This document shows, in pieces, positions 10,608-20,652 of a stretch of DNA of 64,000 nt (position 1 is its first letter; every line of letters starts with the position of its first letter). Under the pieces are notes generated by a model. The model worked only from the letters and a program-made list of their open reading frames with translations, was not told the origin of the DNA and ran no database searches. This DNA comes from an uncultured Oleiphilus sp. Its GTDB lineage: Bacteria > Pseudomonadota > Gammaproteobacteria > Pseudomonadales > Oleiphilaceae. The stretch spans positions 1 to 64,000 of the forward strand of contig CAJWAD010000006.1 of the NCBI GenBank assembly GCA_913020245.1, in the 5' to 3' direction. The translations under genes were made by a program, and so were the position numbers.

Positions 10608-11450
10608 TTAATTACCAAGTAATCCGGCGAGTTCCTGCGAGCGAGCGGTTGCAGCGGCAATCGCCTTATCACAAAGTTCAGGTAAGCTTCCCTCTGTATT
10701 TTCACCTTCCAATATGCTGATCGCACGTTCTGTTGTGCCGCCTGGCGACATTACGTTTTTCTTTAATTTTTGTGGGCTGAACTCGCTCTCTAAAACCATT
10801 TTTGCCGCACCTAGAACGGTTTGGGCCGCAAGTGCTTTGGCCGTCTCCTCGCTCAATCCTTGTTTTACGCCCGCTTCGGCCATCGATGCAATCATTAAGA
10901 ACGCATAAGCAGGACCGCTGCCTGATAATGCAGTAACTGCATGCATAAGTGTCTCGTCAGTGACCCATTGGGCACGACCAACCGCTACAAAAATAGATTC
11001 GGCTAAGGTACGTTGTGCGGCCGTTACCTGAGGATTAGCAAATAAGCCGCTTGCACCTTCTGATATTTGTGCCGGGGTATTCGGCATGCAGCGCACGATA
11101 GCTTGCTTGCTACCCAACCAGTTTTCTAAGCTTTTCATTTCAATGCCGGCCGCGATCGAGATGGTCATGCATGCGCGACTATCAAGAATTTCCGACAGGG
11201 GCTCACATACCTTTTGTAAGATTTGCGGTTTGACGCTCAAAATCAAGACATCCGCTTCGGCTGCAGCGAGTAAGTTATCCGTCGTAATTTGGATACCTAG
11301 CGTTGTATGAAGAGCGTTCAATTTTTCACTGTCAGGCTCGCTAGCTAAAATATTAGCAGCAGGTACGCCTTTTTTAATGAGGCCCGACATGATAGCGGTG
11401 GCCATGTTACCCGCGCCAATAAAACTAATTTTGCTTTCAAATAAATCCAT
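10608..11450 (-). CDS. proC: Pyrroline-5-carboxylate reductase
   Basis: IGAGNMATAIMSGL; VRCMPNTPAQISEGASGL; ALSGSGPAYAFL; VMSPGGTTERAI. Confidence 0.95.
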   Translation of the reverse strand: MDLFESKISFIGAGNMATAIMSGLIKKGVPAANILASEPDSEKLNALHTTLGIQITTDNLLAAAEADVLILSVKPQILQKVCEPLSEILDSRACMTISIAAGIEMKSLENWLGSKQAIVRCMPNTPAQISEGASGLFANPQVTAAQRTLAESIFVAVGRAQWVTDETLMHAVTALSGSGPAYAFLMIASMAEAGVKQGLSEETAKALAAQTVLGAAKMVLESEFSPQKLKKNVMSPGGTTERAISILEGENTEGSLPELCDKAIAAATARSQELAGLLGN

Positions 11451-11470
11451 TTTTTTTCCTATTCGATTAT

Positions 11471-12172
11471 TTAGCTGCGCTCACCAAAAATTGCGGTTCC
11501 GACCCTTACCATGGTGGAGCCATTAAATATTGCGGTTTCTTGATCGGCAGACATGCCCATGGAGAGCGTATCTACTGATGGATACCGACATTGAAGTTGT
11601 TTGAAGGCAGTGTGCATGCGTTGCATGCTGAGCATAAGTGCCCGTTCGCCCGCTTTGGCACTAGGGATACACATAAGGCCTCGTAAACTTAAATTCTCTA
11701 GATTGTTTACAAAATCAGCGAAATCGCTTACATCTGCGCTTAAAATTCCTGATTTTGTATATTCTTCGTCGATGTTTACCTGGATGCAGACGTTTAAGGG
11801 CGCCAAACCTACAGGACGTTGCTTATTTAAACGAAGCGCGATTTTTTCTCGATCGATGCTTTGCACCCATGCAAAGTTTTCAGCGATGGATTTTGTTTTG
11901 TTTGATTGGATAGGACCAATAAAATGCCATTCAATTTCTTGTGCTTTATCACCCAGTATTTGGGCGAGCGCTTCTTGTTTGTGGAGCGCCTCACTGAGGT
12001 AGTTTTCACCGAAGCACCGACACCCTGAATAAAAGGCTTTGGCGAGTATATCCGGGCCCTTTCTTTTGCTTACGGGAAGCAGTGTCACAGCACCGTCCGG
12101 ACGACCGGCCGCTTTTGTGGCTTTTTGTATACTCTGCCTTACGTTCTCAAGCTGTTCTGCTATGCTAAACAT
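11471..12172 (-). CDS. yggS: YggS-family PLP-binding protein
   Basis: LLPVSKRKGPDILAKAFYSGCRCFGENYLSEALHKQ...EWHFIGPIQSNKTK...LSMGMSADQETAIFNGSTMVRVGTAIFGER. Confidence 0.95.
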   Translation of the reverse strand: MFSIAEQLENVRQSIQKATKAAGRPDGAVTLLPVSKRKGPDILAKAFYSGCRCFGENYLSEALHKQEALAQILGDKAQEIEWHFIGPIQSNKTKSIAENFAWVQSIDREKIALRLNKQRPVGLAPLNVCIQVNIDEEYTKSGILSADVSDFADFVNNLENLSLRGLMCIPSAKAGERALMLSMQRMHTAFKQLQCRYPSVDTLSMGMSADQETAIFNGSTMVRVGTAIFGERS

Positions 12173-12359
12173 GATGGTTATTAATGAGATTTACCAATAA
12201 AAAAGGGTTAAATGGATGATGTGGCACCTTATCACTTTGCTGATTCCACTTCAGTAGCGGGACGAATGCATTTGAGCAAAAACATACCCTACACTCAAGT
12301 TCTTCTCGAAGAGCTGGTGAAATAGAAAAAATTAGAGAGTCTTTCCCTAGAGGACACCC

Positions 12360-13394
12360 ATGGATATTACGGAATTACTAGCGTTTTCTGCCAAGCAAGG
12401 CGCTTCGGATTTGCACCTTTCTGCTGGTTTGCCGCCTATGATTCGTGTAGACGGAGACGTGCGGCGCATAAATTTGCCGGCAATGGAGCACAAAGAAATA
12501 CATTCATTGATTTACGACATCATGAATGACAAACAGCGCAAAGACTACGAAGAATTTTTGGAAACAGATTTTTCATTCGAAGTGCCAGGCGTGGCGAGAT
12601 TTCGGGTGAATGCGTTTAATCAAAACCGTGGGGCAGGCGGCGTATTCCGAACCATTCCGTCTAAGGTACTCACAATGGAGGACTTAGATATGGGTCAAGT
12701 CTTCAGAGAAATTGCAGAAGTACCTCGGGGATTAGTGCTGGTGACAGGGCCAACTGGCTCTGGGAAATCGACGACGCTGGCGGCGATGATAGATTATATA
12801 AACGACAACCGTTATGACCATATTCTTACCATTGAAGACCCAATTGAATTCGTACATGAGAGTAAAAAATGTTTGGTGAATCAGCGCGAAGTGCACCGAG
12901 ACACGCTTGGGTTTAATGAAGCGTTGCGTTCTGCGCTACGTGAAGACCCCGATATTATTCTGGTGGGGGAGCTACGTGACCTGGAAACGATCCGCCTTGC
13001 GCTGACCGCAGCAGAAACGGGACACTTGGTATTCGGCACGCTTCATACAACCTCAGCAGCAAAAACCATCGACCGTGTCGTCGATGTTTTTCCTGCCGAA
13101 GAAAAAGCGATGGTACGTTCAATGTTGTCGGAATCATTGCAAGCGGTTATTTCGCAAACACTGCTTAAGAAAAGTAATGGCGGCCGCGTGGCGGCGCATG
13201 AGATTATGATTGGTACACCGGCGATTCGTAACTTGATTCGCGAAGACAAAGTTGCGCAAATGTATAGTGCAATTCAGACTGGCTCAAAAATGGGTATGCA
13301 AACGCTTGATCAGTGTTTGCAGGGATTGCTCAGAAAAGGTTTCATCACGCGAGATACGGCGAAAGAAAAAGCGAAGGTTCCAGAAAACTTTTAG
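12360..13394 (+). CDS. pilT: Type IV pilus twitching ATPase PilT
   Basis: GLVLVTGPTGSGKSTTLAAMIDYIN Walker A; LHTTSAAKTIDRVVDVFPAEEKAMVRSMLSESLQAVISQTLL. Confidence 0.96.
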   Translation: MDITELLAFSAKQGASDLHLSAGLPPMIRVDGDVRRINLPAMEHKEIHSLIYDIMNDKQRKDYEEFLETDFSFEVPGVARFRVNAFNQNRGAGGVFRTIPSKVLTMEDLDMGQVFREIAEVPRGLVLVTGPTGSGKSTTLAAMIDYINDNRYDHILTIEDPIEFVHESKKCLVNQREVHRDTLGFNEALRSALREDPDIILVGELRDLETIRLALTAAETGHLVFGTLHTTSAAKTIDRVVDVFPAEEKAMVRSMLSESLQAVISQTLLKKSNGGRVAAHEIMIGTPAIRNLIREDKVAQMYSAIQTGSKMGMQTLDQCLQGLLRKGFITRDTAKEKAKVPENF

Positions 13395-13465
13395 AATTAA
13401 GTTTTCTGATGGTCATACTTTGGTAGCGACCATAAATCGGTAGTTAAGACATTGAGGATTTAATA

Positions 13466-14599
13466 GTGGATTTTGAAAAGTTACTCAAGATCATGGTAGA
13501 GAAAGGCGGGTCTGACTTGTTTATTACGGCAGGCGTGCCACCAAGTATCAAAATTCACGGTAAAATTGTACCTGTCACGAAGCAGCCGCTGACGCCTGAA
13601 TTGTGTCGTGAAATCGTATTCGATACGATGGATGAAAAGCAAAGAGCAGATTTTGATGCGAACAATGAATGTAATTATGCATTGAGCGCAAGGGGTATTG
13701 GTCGTTTCCGTGTGAGCGCATTTTCGCAGCGAAGCCTGTGTGGAATGGTGCTGCGGCGTATCGAAACAAATATTCCAATGGTCGAAGACTTAGGGTTACC
13801 GGAAATTGTGAACACCCTAGCAATGACGAAACGCGGTTTGATTATTTTCGTGGGCGCGACAGGTACAGGAAAATCGACTTCGTTAGCTGCCATGATTGGT
13901 CACCGAAATCGAAACAGTAAGGGGCATATTATTTCGATTGAAGACCCGATCGAATATATACATCAACACCAAGGCTGTATCGTCACACAGCGCGAGGTAG
14001 GTATTGATACTGACTCCTTCGAAATTGCCTTAAAAAATACCCTTCGTCAGGCACCCGACGTCATTATGATCGGTGAAATACGCTCGAAAGATACGATGGA
14101 GTATGCGGTCACTTTCGCAGAAACAGGCCACTTGTGTTTGGCGACCCTGCATGCGAATAATGCAAACCAAGCCTTAGACCGAGTGATAAACTTTTTCCCA
14201 GCAGAGCAGCAAAACCAAATTTGGATGGACTTGTCGTTAAACTTGAAAGCGATTGTTGCGCAGCAACTAATCCCAACCCCTGATGGTAAGGGGCGTCGCG
14301 CGGTTATTGAGGTGATGTTAAATACGCCCCTATGTGCAGATATGATACGTAAGAAAGAAGTCTTTAAATTAAAAGAGCTCATGACTAAATCTCGTGATGT
14401 CGGTATGCAGACATTCGATCAAGCCTTGTACGATTTGTATGCAATTGGGGAGATCACATATGAAGATGCGTTAGCTTATGCCGATTCTGCAAATGATCTA
14501 CGTTTGATGATCAAGTTAGGTGCCGATGCCTCGACGCCTGATGATTTATCGAGTTCGACCGATAAGTTAACAATGCAGGTAGATTCTAGCGTTATGTAG
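13466..14599 (+). CDS. pilU: PilT/PilU-family type IV pilus ATPase
   Basis: GLIIFVGATGTGKSTSLAAMIGHRN; directly follows pilT; LHANNANQALDRVINFFPAEQQNQIWMDLSLNL. Confidence 0.95.
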   Translation: MDFEKLLKIMVEKGGSDLFITAGVPPSIKIHGKIVPVTKQPLTPELCREIVFDTMDEKQRADFDANNECNYALSARGIGRFRVSAFSQRSLCGMVLRRIETNIPMVEDLGLPEIVNTLAMTKRGLIIFVGATGTGKSTSLAAMIGHRNRNSKGHIISIEDPIEYIHQHQGCIVTQREVGIDTDSFEIALKNTLRQAPDVIMIGEIRSKDTMEYAVTFAETGHLCLATLHANNANQALDRVINFFPAEQQNQIWMDLSLNLKAIVAQQLIPTPDGKGRRAVIEVMLNTPLCADMIRKKEVFKLKELMTKSRDVGMQTFDQALYDLYAIGEITYEDALAYADSANDLRLMIKLGADASTPDDLSSSTDKLTMQVDSSVM

Positions 14600-14607
14600 T
14601 GGAAATC

Positions 14608-14657
14608 AGTATTAAAAAAGCCCGGTGCGCCACTGCTCACCGGGCTTTTTTAATACT
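14608..14657. terminator. Strong, potentially bidirectional intrinsic terminator after pilU
   Basis: 20-bp perfect stem AGTATTAAAAAAGCCCGGTG / CACCGGGCTTTTTTAATACT, 10-nt loop. Confidence 0.92.
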
Positions 14658-15048
14658 GGCAACGAAGTGTCTGAATTCTATAGCACTGAATCGTCAGCCC
14701 CCTTAAATCTGCGCGAACTTTGTCGAAAATTGTACGGTGTCGTTTGAACTAAACGCCGCTAAGCGCAGATTTATTTACATGGTAAAAAAGCTAGTCGGTT
14801 TGATAATTACCTTACTATGTCTCCGTTTCGTTCTGATTAAATAAAAGTTAATCGTATGATGTCAGGATTGAAAATAGCCGTAATTTGGACGCCATGTTTT
14901 CGGAGACCAACTCGCATATTGTAGGAGAATAAATAGCGTAAACTAAGTTAAAAACACGAATGGGCTTTTGGCTGTTTAACAATCAGTATACCTGTTGCAG
15001 ATAAAGGCCAATGAGTTTAGTTGGTGCAGATATGGCCTGCCTTAGGCA

Positions 15049-15077
15049 TAAAAAAAGGGAATCCAATGGATTCCCTG
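15049..15077 (-). terminator. Intrinsic terminator oriented on the minus strand, with no CDS upstream of it on that strand
   Basis: Minus-strand AGGGAATCCA/TGGATTCCCT hairpin followed by TTTTTTT. Confidence 0.7.
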
Positions 15078-15273
15078 AAGGTCTTTGTAACAACTAGGAT
15101 TTTGAAAATAGCGATGGGAGAATACTAAGCGCTGCGCTATTTTCTTTGCGCCAATACCTTAACTGTAGCCGACAAATTTTATCTTGCTGGTGAGGCTACA
15201 AAACAACTACAAACGTAGTTTTTCGTTACATTTCTTTGTGCGCGCCCGATATTAAAATTATTGTTAGATTATA
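15052..15273 (-). ncRNA. Candidate small RNA (predicted, unverified)
   Basis: Minus-strand TATAAT at 15273-15268, internal hairpins (AACTAC-gttt-GTAGTT; 10-bp CGCTATTTTC/GAAAATAGCG), intrinsic terminator at ~15050; no credible ORF. Confidence 0.4.
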
Positions 15274-15451
15274 AAAAACAATGGTTTAGCTTGCATAAGC
15301 TAGAATATAGGTTATATTTGTGTTGTAAGTTTTTTCTGCTGTTCGGCTTAGCTTAATTTTGTGTCCGTGCGTTGGCGGTAAAAACGTAACCACTAAACTA
15401 GAAAATAGAGCGTTATAAAGGGATGTGGCGCTAAGGTAAATAGGTAGCAAT

Positions 15452-15649
15452 ATGTCGCAACAAGAAGGCTCAATCACTGCATGCAGCAGCGAATCTCCAG
15501 AAAATCTTCGTCACAATGTAAGACAACAACTTTCCTCGGATGTAGATGCGTTTTTAAACGGTGGAGGGAATGTTGAGAAAGTCGCAGACAATGTGCGTGC
15601 TGATCCCCCGCGTAAACCAAATATGACCTACGGATCTGCGCCTATTTAA
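15452..15649 (+). CDS. Small SutA-like protein (RNA polymerase-associated regulator family, putative)
   Basis: C-terminal VDAFLNGGGNVEKVADNVRADPPRKPNMTYGSAPI resembles the conserved SutA C-terminus as I recall it; followed by a terminator. Confidence 0.6.
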   Translation: MSQQEGSITACSSESPENLRHNVRQQLSSDVDAFLNGGGNVEKVADNVRADPPRKPNMTYGSAPI

Positions 15650-15710
15650 TTGAATACGCGCGCTGAAATTCCAGCGTGTCGACACGTCGATCTTTAAATC
15701 TTGAGTTTTT

Positions 15711-15739
15711 AAAAGGCATCCTTATGGGTGCCTTTTTTA
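15711..15739 (+). terminator. Intrinsic terminator after the SutA-like gene
   Basis: AAAAGGCATCC-ttat-GGGTGCCTTTT followed by TT. Confidence 0.85.
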
Positions 15740-15933
15740 TTTCTGCTTGAACCAAATAAGAAATGTGCGATAATCGATCCGCTTTGTGAGAACTATGTCT
15801 CACTTAAGCAGGATACATAACGGGATTACTCACTGCCATCAATAGAAAGAAATTGTTGTAGTCGGAAATTAAGTCTGTGTACTAGGTAGTTTTCCAAGAT
15901 GAATTTTCATCATGGGAAGTAATAGTTACAAAT

Positions 15934-15953
15934 TAATGATGCATGCATCATTA
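15934..15953. promoter_or_regulatory. 20-bp perfect palindrome upstream of the 15971 ORF, possible operator
   Basis: TAATGATGCATGCATCATTA read directly; a further dyad GATGAA-tt-TTCATC at 15898-15911. Confidence 0.5.
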
Positions 15954-15970
15954 GCGGATACCAGAACAAT

Positions 15971-16726
15971 ATGTTGATTGATGTTTATAACGTAGTTATA
16001 GCGCTTACCCTTGCGGCCACCGGAATATTACTGGTTCGCGATTACGCTCGTTTTTTAACGGGCGTACATTCTATTAAGGCGTCGGTGACGTCAATACAGC
16101 AAGTATTTCTGCCTCCGCCTACTGAAATTTCGCCATGCGTAAACCGGTTTGTTGTAGATGGTTATTATCCGGTTGTTCAGTACAACACCGAGAGCGGTCC
16201 AGTAAGTTTTACTGTTACCGACCAAGAGACGTCTGGCCGCTTCCACATAGGGGATCGTATTCGCTTACGGGTGACGAAGACGCGTCGTAAAGAGAACCGC
16301 GTTTGCAAAAGCTTTACTTTATTGGGCAGTTTATTGTGTTTATTGATAGCAGGGTTGCTTGCGTCCGCATTTGTCGACGGCATCCAACTTAACGCAGCGC
16401 AGATTGTGGTCGCATCATTCGTACTCGCGTTTTGTCTCCTAGTGATTGCGCGATTTAAACGCGATCAAGAGGATTTTCACAGCCTAGATATGGTGCAGAG
16501 TCAAACAGGGCTCACGCAGCTATGTTTGAGTGAACCGACGGCATTTAAATACTGGCGGACAGCGATGATGGACAGGGCGCAGTTGAACAAAGTTCGTTCG
16601 TCTCAATTCTTCGGTTTCGCCTGTTTCGGGGCGGCGGCTGTCGTTGTAATAGCGGCAGTTTACCCATCGGTCACTTCGTTTATCGATACGGCTGCGCTGT
16701 TCGATACCTTGGCCAGCTACACCTAG
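15971..16726 (+). CDS. Membrane protein of unknown function (DUF3592-like soluble segment)
   Basis: TM helices at the N-terminus, middle and C-terminus; VVDGYYPVVQYNTESGPVSFTVTDQETSGRFHIGDRIRLRV. Confidence 0.7.
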   Translation: MLIDVYNVVIALTLAATGILLVRDYARFLTGVHSIKASVTSIQQVFLPPPTEISPCVNRFVVDGYYPVVQYNTESGPVSFTVTDQETSGRFHIGDRIRLRVTKTRRKENRVCKSFTLLGSLLCLLIAGLLASAFVDGIQLNAAQIVVASFVLAFCLLVIARFKRDQEDFHSLDMVQSQTGLTQLCLSEPTAFKYWRTAMMDRAQLNKVRSSQFFGFACFGAAAVVVIAAVYPSVTSFIDTAALFDTLASYT

Positions 16727-16796
16727 AAAGAGCCTTTTCAGGTCTTCGCCCGTGCACTTCTTCTGTGCCCAAGGTACGAGGCTTAGACGCTACGCA

Positions 16797-18929
16797 TTAT
16801 CGTCTCCAACGATGAAAACTTGTTAGGAAGCTTAGTGCTTTGGCTGAGACATTCTGCCGTTTCCACTCCCCTGCGACATACTTATTTGCTTCGGCCATTG
16901 TTGGGTAAATATGAATCGTACCCAGTACTTTGTTCAGTCCAATGCCGTGCTTCATAGCACTCACAAATTCGCTAATTAAGTCACCCGCGCCAGTGCCGAC
17001 GATGCAGGCGCCAAGCACCTTGTCTTTGCCTGGTTGCACAAGTAATTTAATGCCGCCGAAGTCACTTCCATCAGCAATAGCACGGTCTAGATCGTCAATG
17101 CCGTAGCGCACTACTTGATAGGGAATATTGGCCGCTATTGCTTCGTCTTCACTTAAACCAACGCGTGCAATTTCGGGGTCTGTAAAGGTAGCCCATGGCA
17201 TGACGCTATAATCTACTTTAAAGCGTTTTAGGCTACCAAATAAAGCATTAACTGCTGCGTACCATGCTTGGTGAGACGCTGCATGAGTCAGTTGGTATGG
17301 CCCCACAACATCCCCTACGGCATAAATATTTGGCATGCTGGTTTGTAGATACTCATTCACCTTTATAGTGCCCTGTGGGCTGAGATCAATATTTAAGTTT
17401 TCTAGCCCGAACCCTTTTGTGTTCGCAATTCTACCCACTGAAAAAAGTAGGCAGTCGAAGGGTAAGCGCTCTGTTTCATTGGCATGCTGCAGTTCTAATT
17501 CGTATCCATTTTCTGTTTTATGTACAGCGACGGCTTTTCTTTCTAATTTAAGTGGTAGACCTTCGCTTTCCATACGTTGCCTTACCAGTAAGGCCATATC
17601 GGCGTCTTCTTTTGGCAAGATGCGCCCGATATCATTGACGAGCGTTGTGGTAACGCCCAATCTGTAAAAACTTTGTGCCAATTCGCATCCAATTGGACCT
17701 GCCCCAATTACCACAAGGTTTTTCGGTTTCTCACGGAGCGACCAGATGGTATCAGAGGTAAAATAAGGTGCGCCGCTGAGACCTGGTAACTCTGGTACGC
17801 GGGGGCGTGCGCCCGTAGCCACAACAATATTCCGCGTTGTAATAATCTGATCATTCACTTTGACGCGGTAAGGGTCAATGATTTCGGCTTCGCCCTTATG
17901 GCAATCGACCCCCAGGCCCGTGTAGCGTTCGATAGAGTCATGAGGTTCTATCTTGTCAATAACGGTTTGCACACGCTCCATAACGGCGCGAAAATCGACA
18001 CTACTTTCTTGCACGGATAAACCGTAATGCGAGGCCGTTTTGATATGATGGTTGATTTTGGCGGACCTGATTAATGCCTTGCTTGGCACACAACCTGTAT
18101 TTAGGCAATCTCCCCCCATTTGATGCTTTTCAATGAGGTCTACCTTCGCTTTGACTGCGGCTGCAATATAAGCGCTGACTAACCCGCCAGATCCTGCACC
18201 AATCACGACCAAGTTCGAATCAAATGTCTTCGGCTTAGCGTATGCCCGTAACTGTTTGCTTGCCTGAAGTTTTTCGAGCAAGCGTTTTGCTAATAGGGGG
18301 AAAACACCGAGGGCAGCAAAAGAGATCAGTAAGGTAGGCGACAGTATTTGTCCAAGTTCGTTAACCTGAGCAAGCTGCGTACCTGCGTTGACAAAAATAA
18401 ATGTACCGGGCAGCATCCCTACCTGACTTACGATAAAATAACGCAAGGTAGAAATTTGCACGAGTCCCATCAAAAGGTTCACCGCAAAGAACGGAAATAG
18501 TGGGACCAAGCGTAAACCGAAAAGATAAAAACTCCCTTCTTTGGCAATACCCTCGTTTACTCGACTCAGCATATGCGAGAACTTATTTTCAACATAATCT
18601 CGAAGTACGGTTCTCGCCATTAAAAACGCCAGAGTCGCGCCGATAGTGCTTGCGAACGACACCAGTAAGAGGCCTTTCCAAAGTCCAAATATTGCGCCAC
18701 CCGCTAAGGTGATGACCGCGGCCGCGGGCAATGAAAACGCGGTGACGAGTACATAGAGGGAAAAGAAAGTAGCGGCTGATAATACGGGTTGGTCAGCAGC
18801 ATATTGGATAATTTCGTCGCGTTGACTCAGAAAATAATCAAGGCTTAGGTAGTGACCTAAATCAAAGATAAAAAAACAACTGATGATGGCAATGATGAGG
18901 GCAGCGGTGGAAATTTTTTTAAAGTTCAT
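16797..18929 (-). CDS. Fusion protein: N-terminal VTT/TVP38-TMEM64 membrane domain plus C-terminal FAD-dependent pyridine nucleotide-disulfide oxidoreductase
   Basis: N-term FSLPAAAVITLAGGAIFGLWKGLLLVSFASTIGATLAFLMAR; C-term GAGSGGLVSAYIAAAVKAKVDLIEKHQMGGDCLNTGCVPSKALIR (CX4C). Confidence 0.9.
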   Translation of the reverse strand: MNFKKISTAALIIAIISCFFIFDLGHYLSLDYFLSQRDEIIQYAADQPVLSAATFFSLYVLVTAFSLPAAAVITLAGGAIFGLWKGLLLVSFASTIGATLAFLMARTVLRDYVENKFSHMLSRVNEGIAKEGSFYLFGLRLVPLFPFFAVNLLMGLVQISTLRYFIVSQVGMLPGTFIFVNAGTQLAQVNELGQILSPTLLISFAALGVFPLLAKRLLEKLQASKQLRAYAKPKTFDSNLVVIGAGSGGLVSAYIAAAVKAKVDLIEKHQMGGDCLNTGCVPSKALIRSAKINHHIKTASHYGLSVQESSVDFRAVMERVQTVIDKIEPHDSIERYTGLGVDCHKGEAEIIDPYRVKVNDQIITTRNIVVATGARPRVPELPGLSGAPYFTSDTIWSLREKPKNLVVIGAGPIGCELAQSFYRLGVTTTLVNDIGRILPKEDADMALLVRQRMESEGLPLKLERKAVAVHKTENGYELELQHANETERLPFDCLLFSVGRIANTKGFGLENLNIDLSPQGTIKVNEYLQTSMPNIYAVGDVVGPYQLTHAASHQAWYAAVNALFGSLKRFKVDYSVMPWATFTDPEIARVGLSEDEAIAANIPYQVVRYGIDDLDRAIADGSDFGGIKLLVQPGKDKVLGACIVGTGAGDLISEFVSAMKHGIGLNKVLGTIHIYPTMAEANKYVAGEWKRQNVSAKALSFLTSFHRWRR

Positions 18930-19063
18930 GGGTACGTTTACAAATTAGGTCTAGGGAGAATGTGAATGCGCGTGTCTGCGCAATCAAGGTTTAACTATAC
19001 AGTACAATAAGACAAAACAACCCTAAAACAGTTCCAAGGTTTAACGTTAGTCGCGGTAATTGT

Positions 19064-19405
19064 TTACTCTTCGTGAATTAGTGATTGTAAAAAGTCACAA
19101 AGTTGAAGCATTTGTTCCGCTGAGAGCGAGCTGACCGCCTTTTTCCCCATGGTTGAGACCATTTTTATGCTGCCGCTGACCCCGATACTGACGAATTTTC
19201 GAGTGATAGCGCCCGCCTGAATAATGTCCATGGGTTGATGGAAGTAAAATGCCATCGATTCTGCAGTCATGGCACTAATAAGGTCTGCAAACAAACGTCT
19301 GCTTTGCTTATCAGTGGGCGCGTCACGTATGGTTGCAAGGTGTTGTTGGATGTTGGCCGCGAGTTCTGGTGATAGTGGCGAGGACAAAAAGGTTTGCGAG
19401 GGCAT
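19064..19405 (-). CDS. Conserved hypothetical protein, 113 aa
   Basis: Intact ORF between genes on both sides; no family recognised. Confidence 0.6.
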   Translation of the reverse strand: MPSQTFLSSPLSPELAANIQQHLATIRDAPTDKQSRRLFADLISAMTAESMAFYFHQPMDIIQAGAITRKFVSIGVSGSIKMVSTMGKKAVSSLSAEQMLQLCDFLQSLIHEE

Positions 19406-19554
19406 TTGGGCTCCATTAATGGCTTACTCGAGTTCGCGCTACTATACCTTGTTGTAGATCTTTCGTTAACGGAACGCAGTGTCGAATGCGTCTCGGTTTT
19501 TATGCCCTGTATAAATCGTTGTAGGTCATTTTGAATATACCAAGATAAGGCTAG

Positions 19555-20643
<1,089 letters not shown>

Positions 20644-20652
20644 GATGATGAT

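Noticed and set aside
12360-14599. Apparent tandem duplication of twitching ATPases
   Set aside because: The adjacent pilT-pilU pair is a standard arrangement and needs no special explanation
15286-15477. 63-aa minus-strand ORF overlapping the start of the SutA-like gene
   Set aside because: Implausible sequence, overlaps a better supported gene, and lies upstream of the predicted RNA promoter
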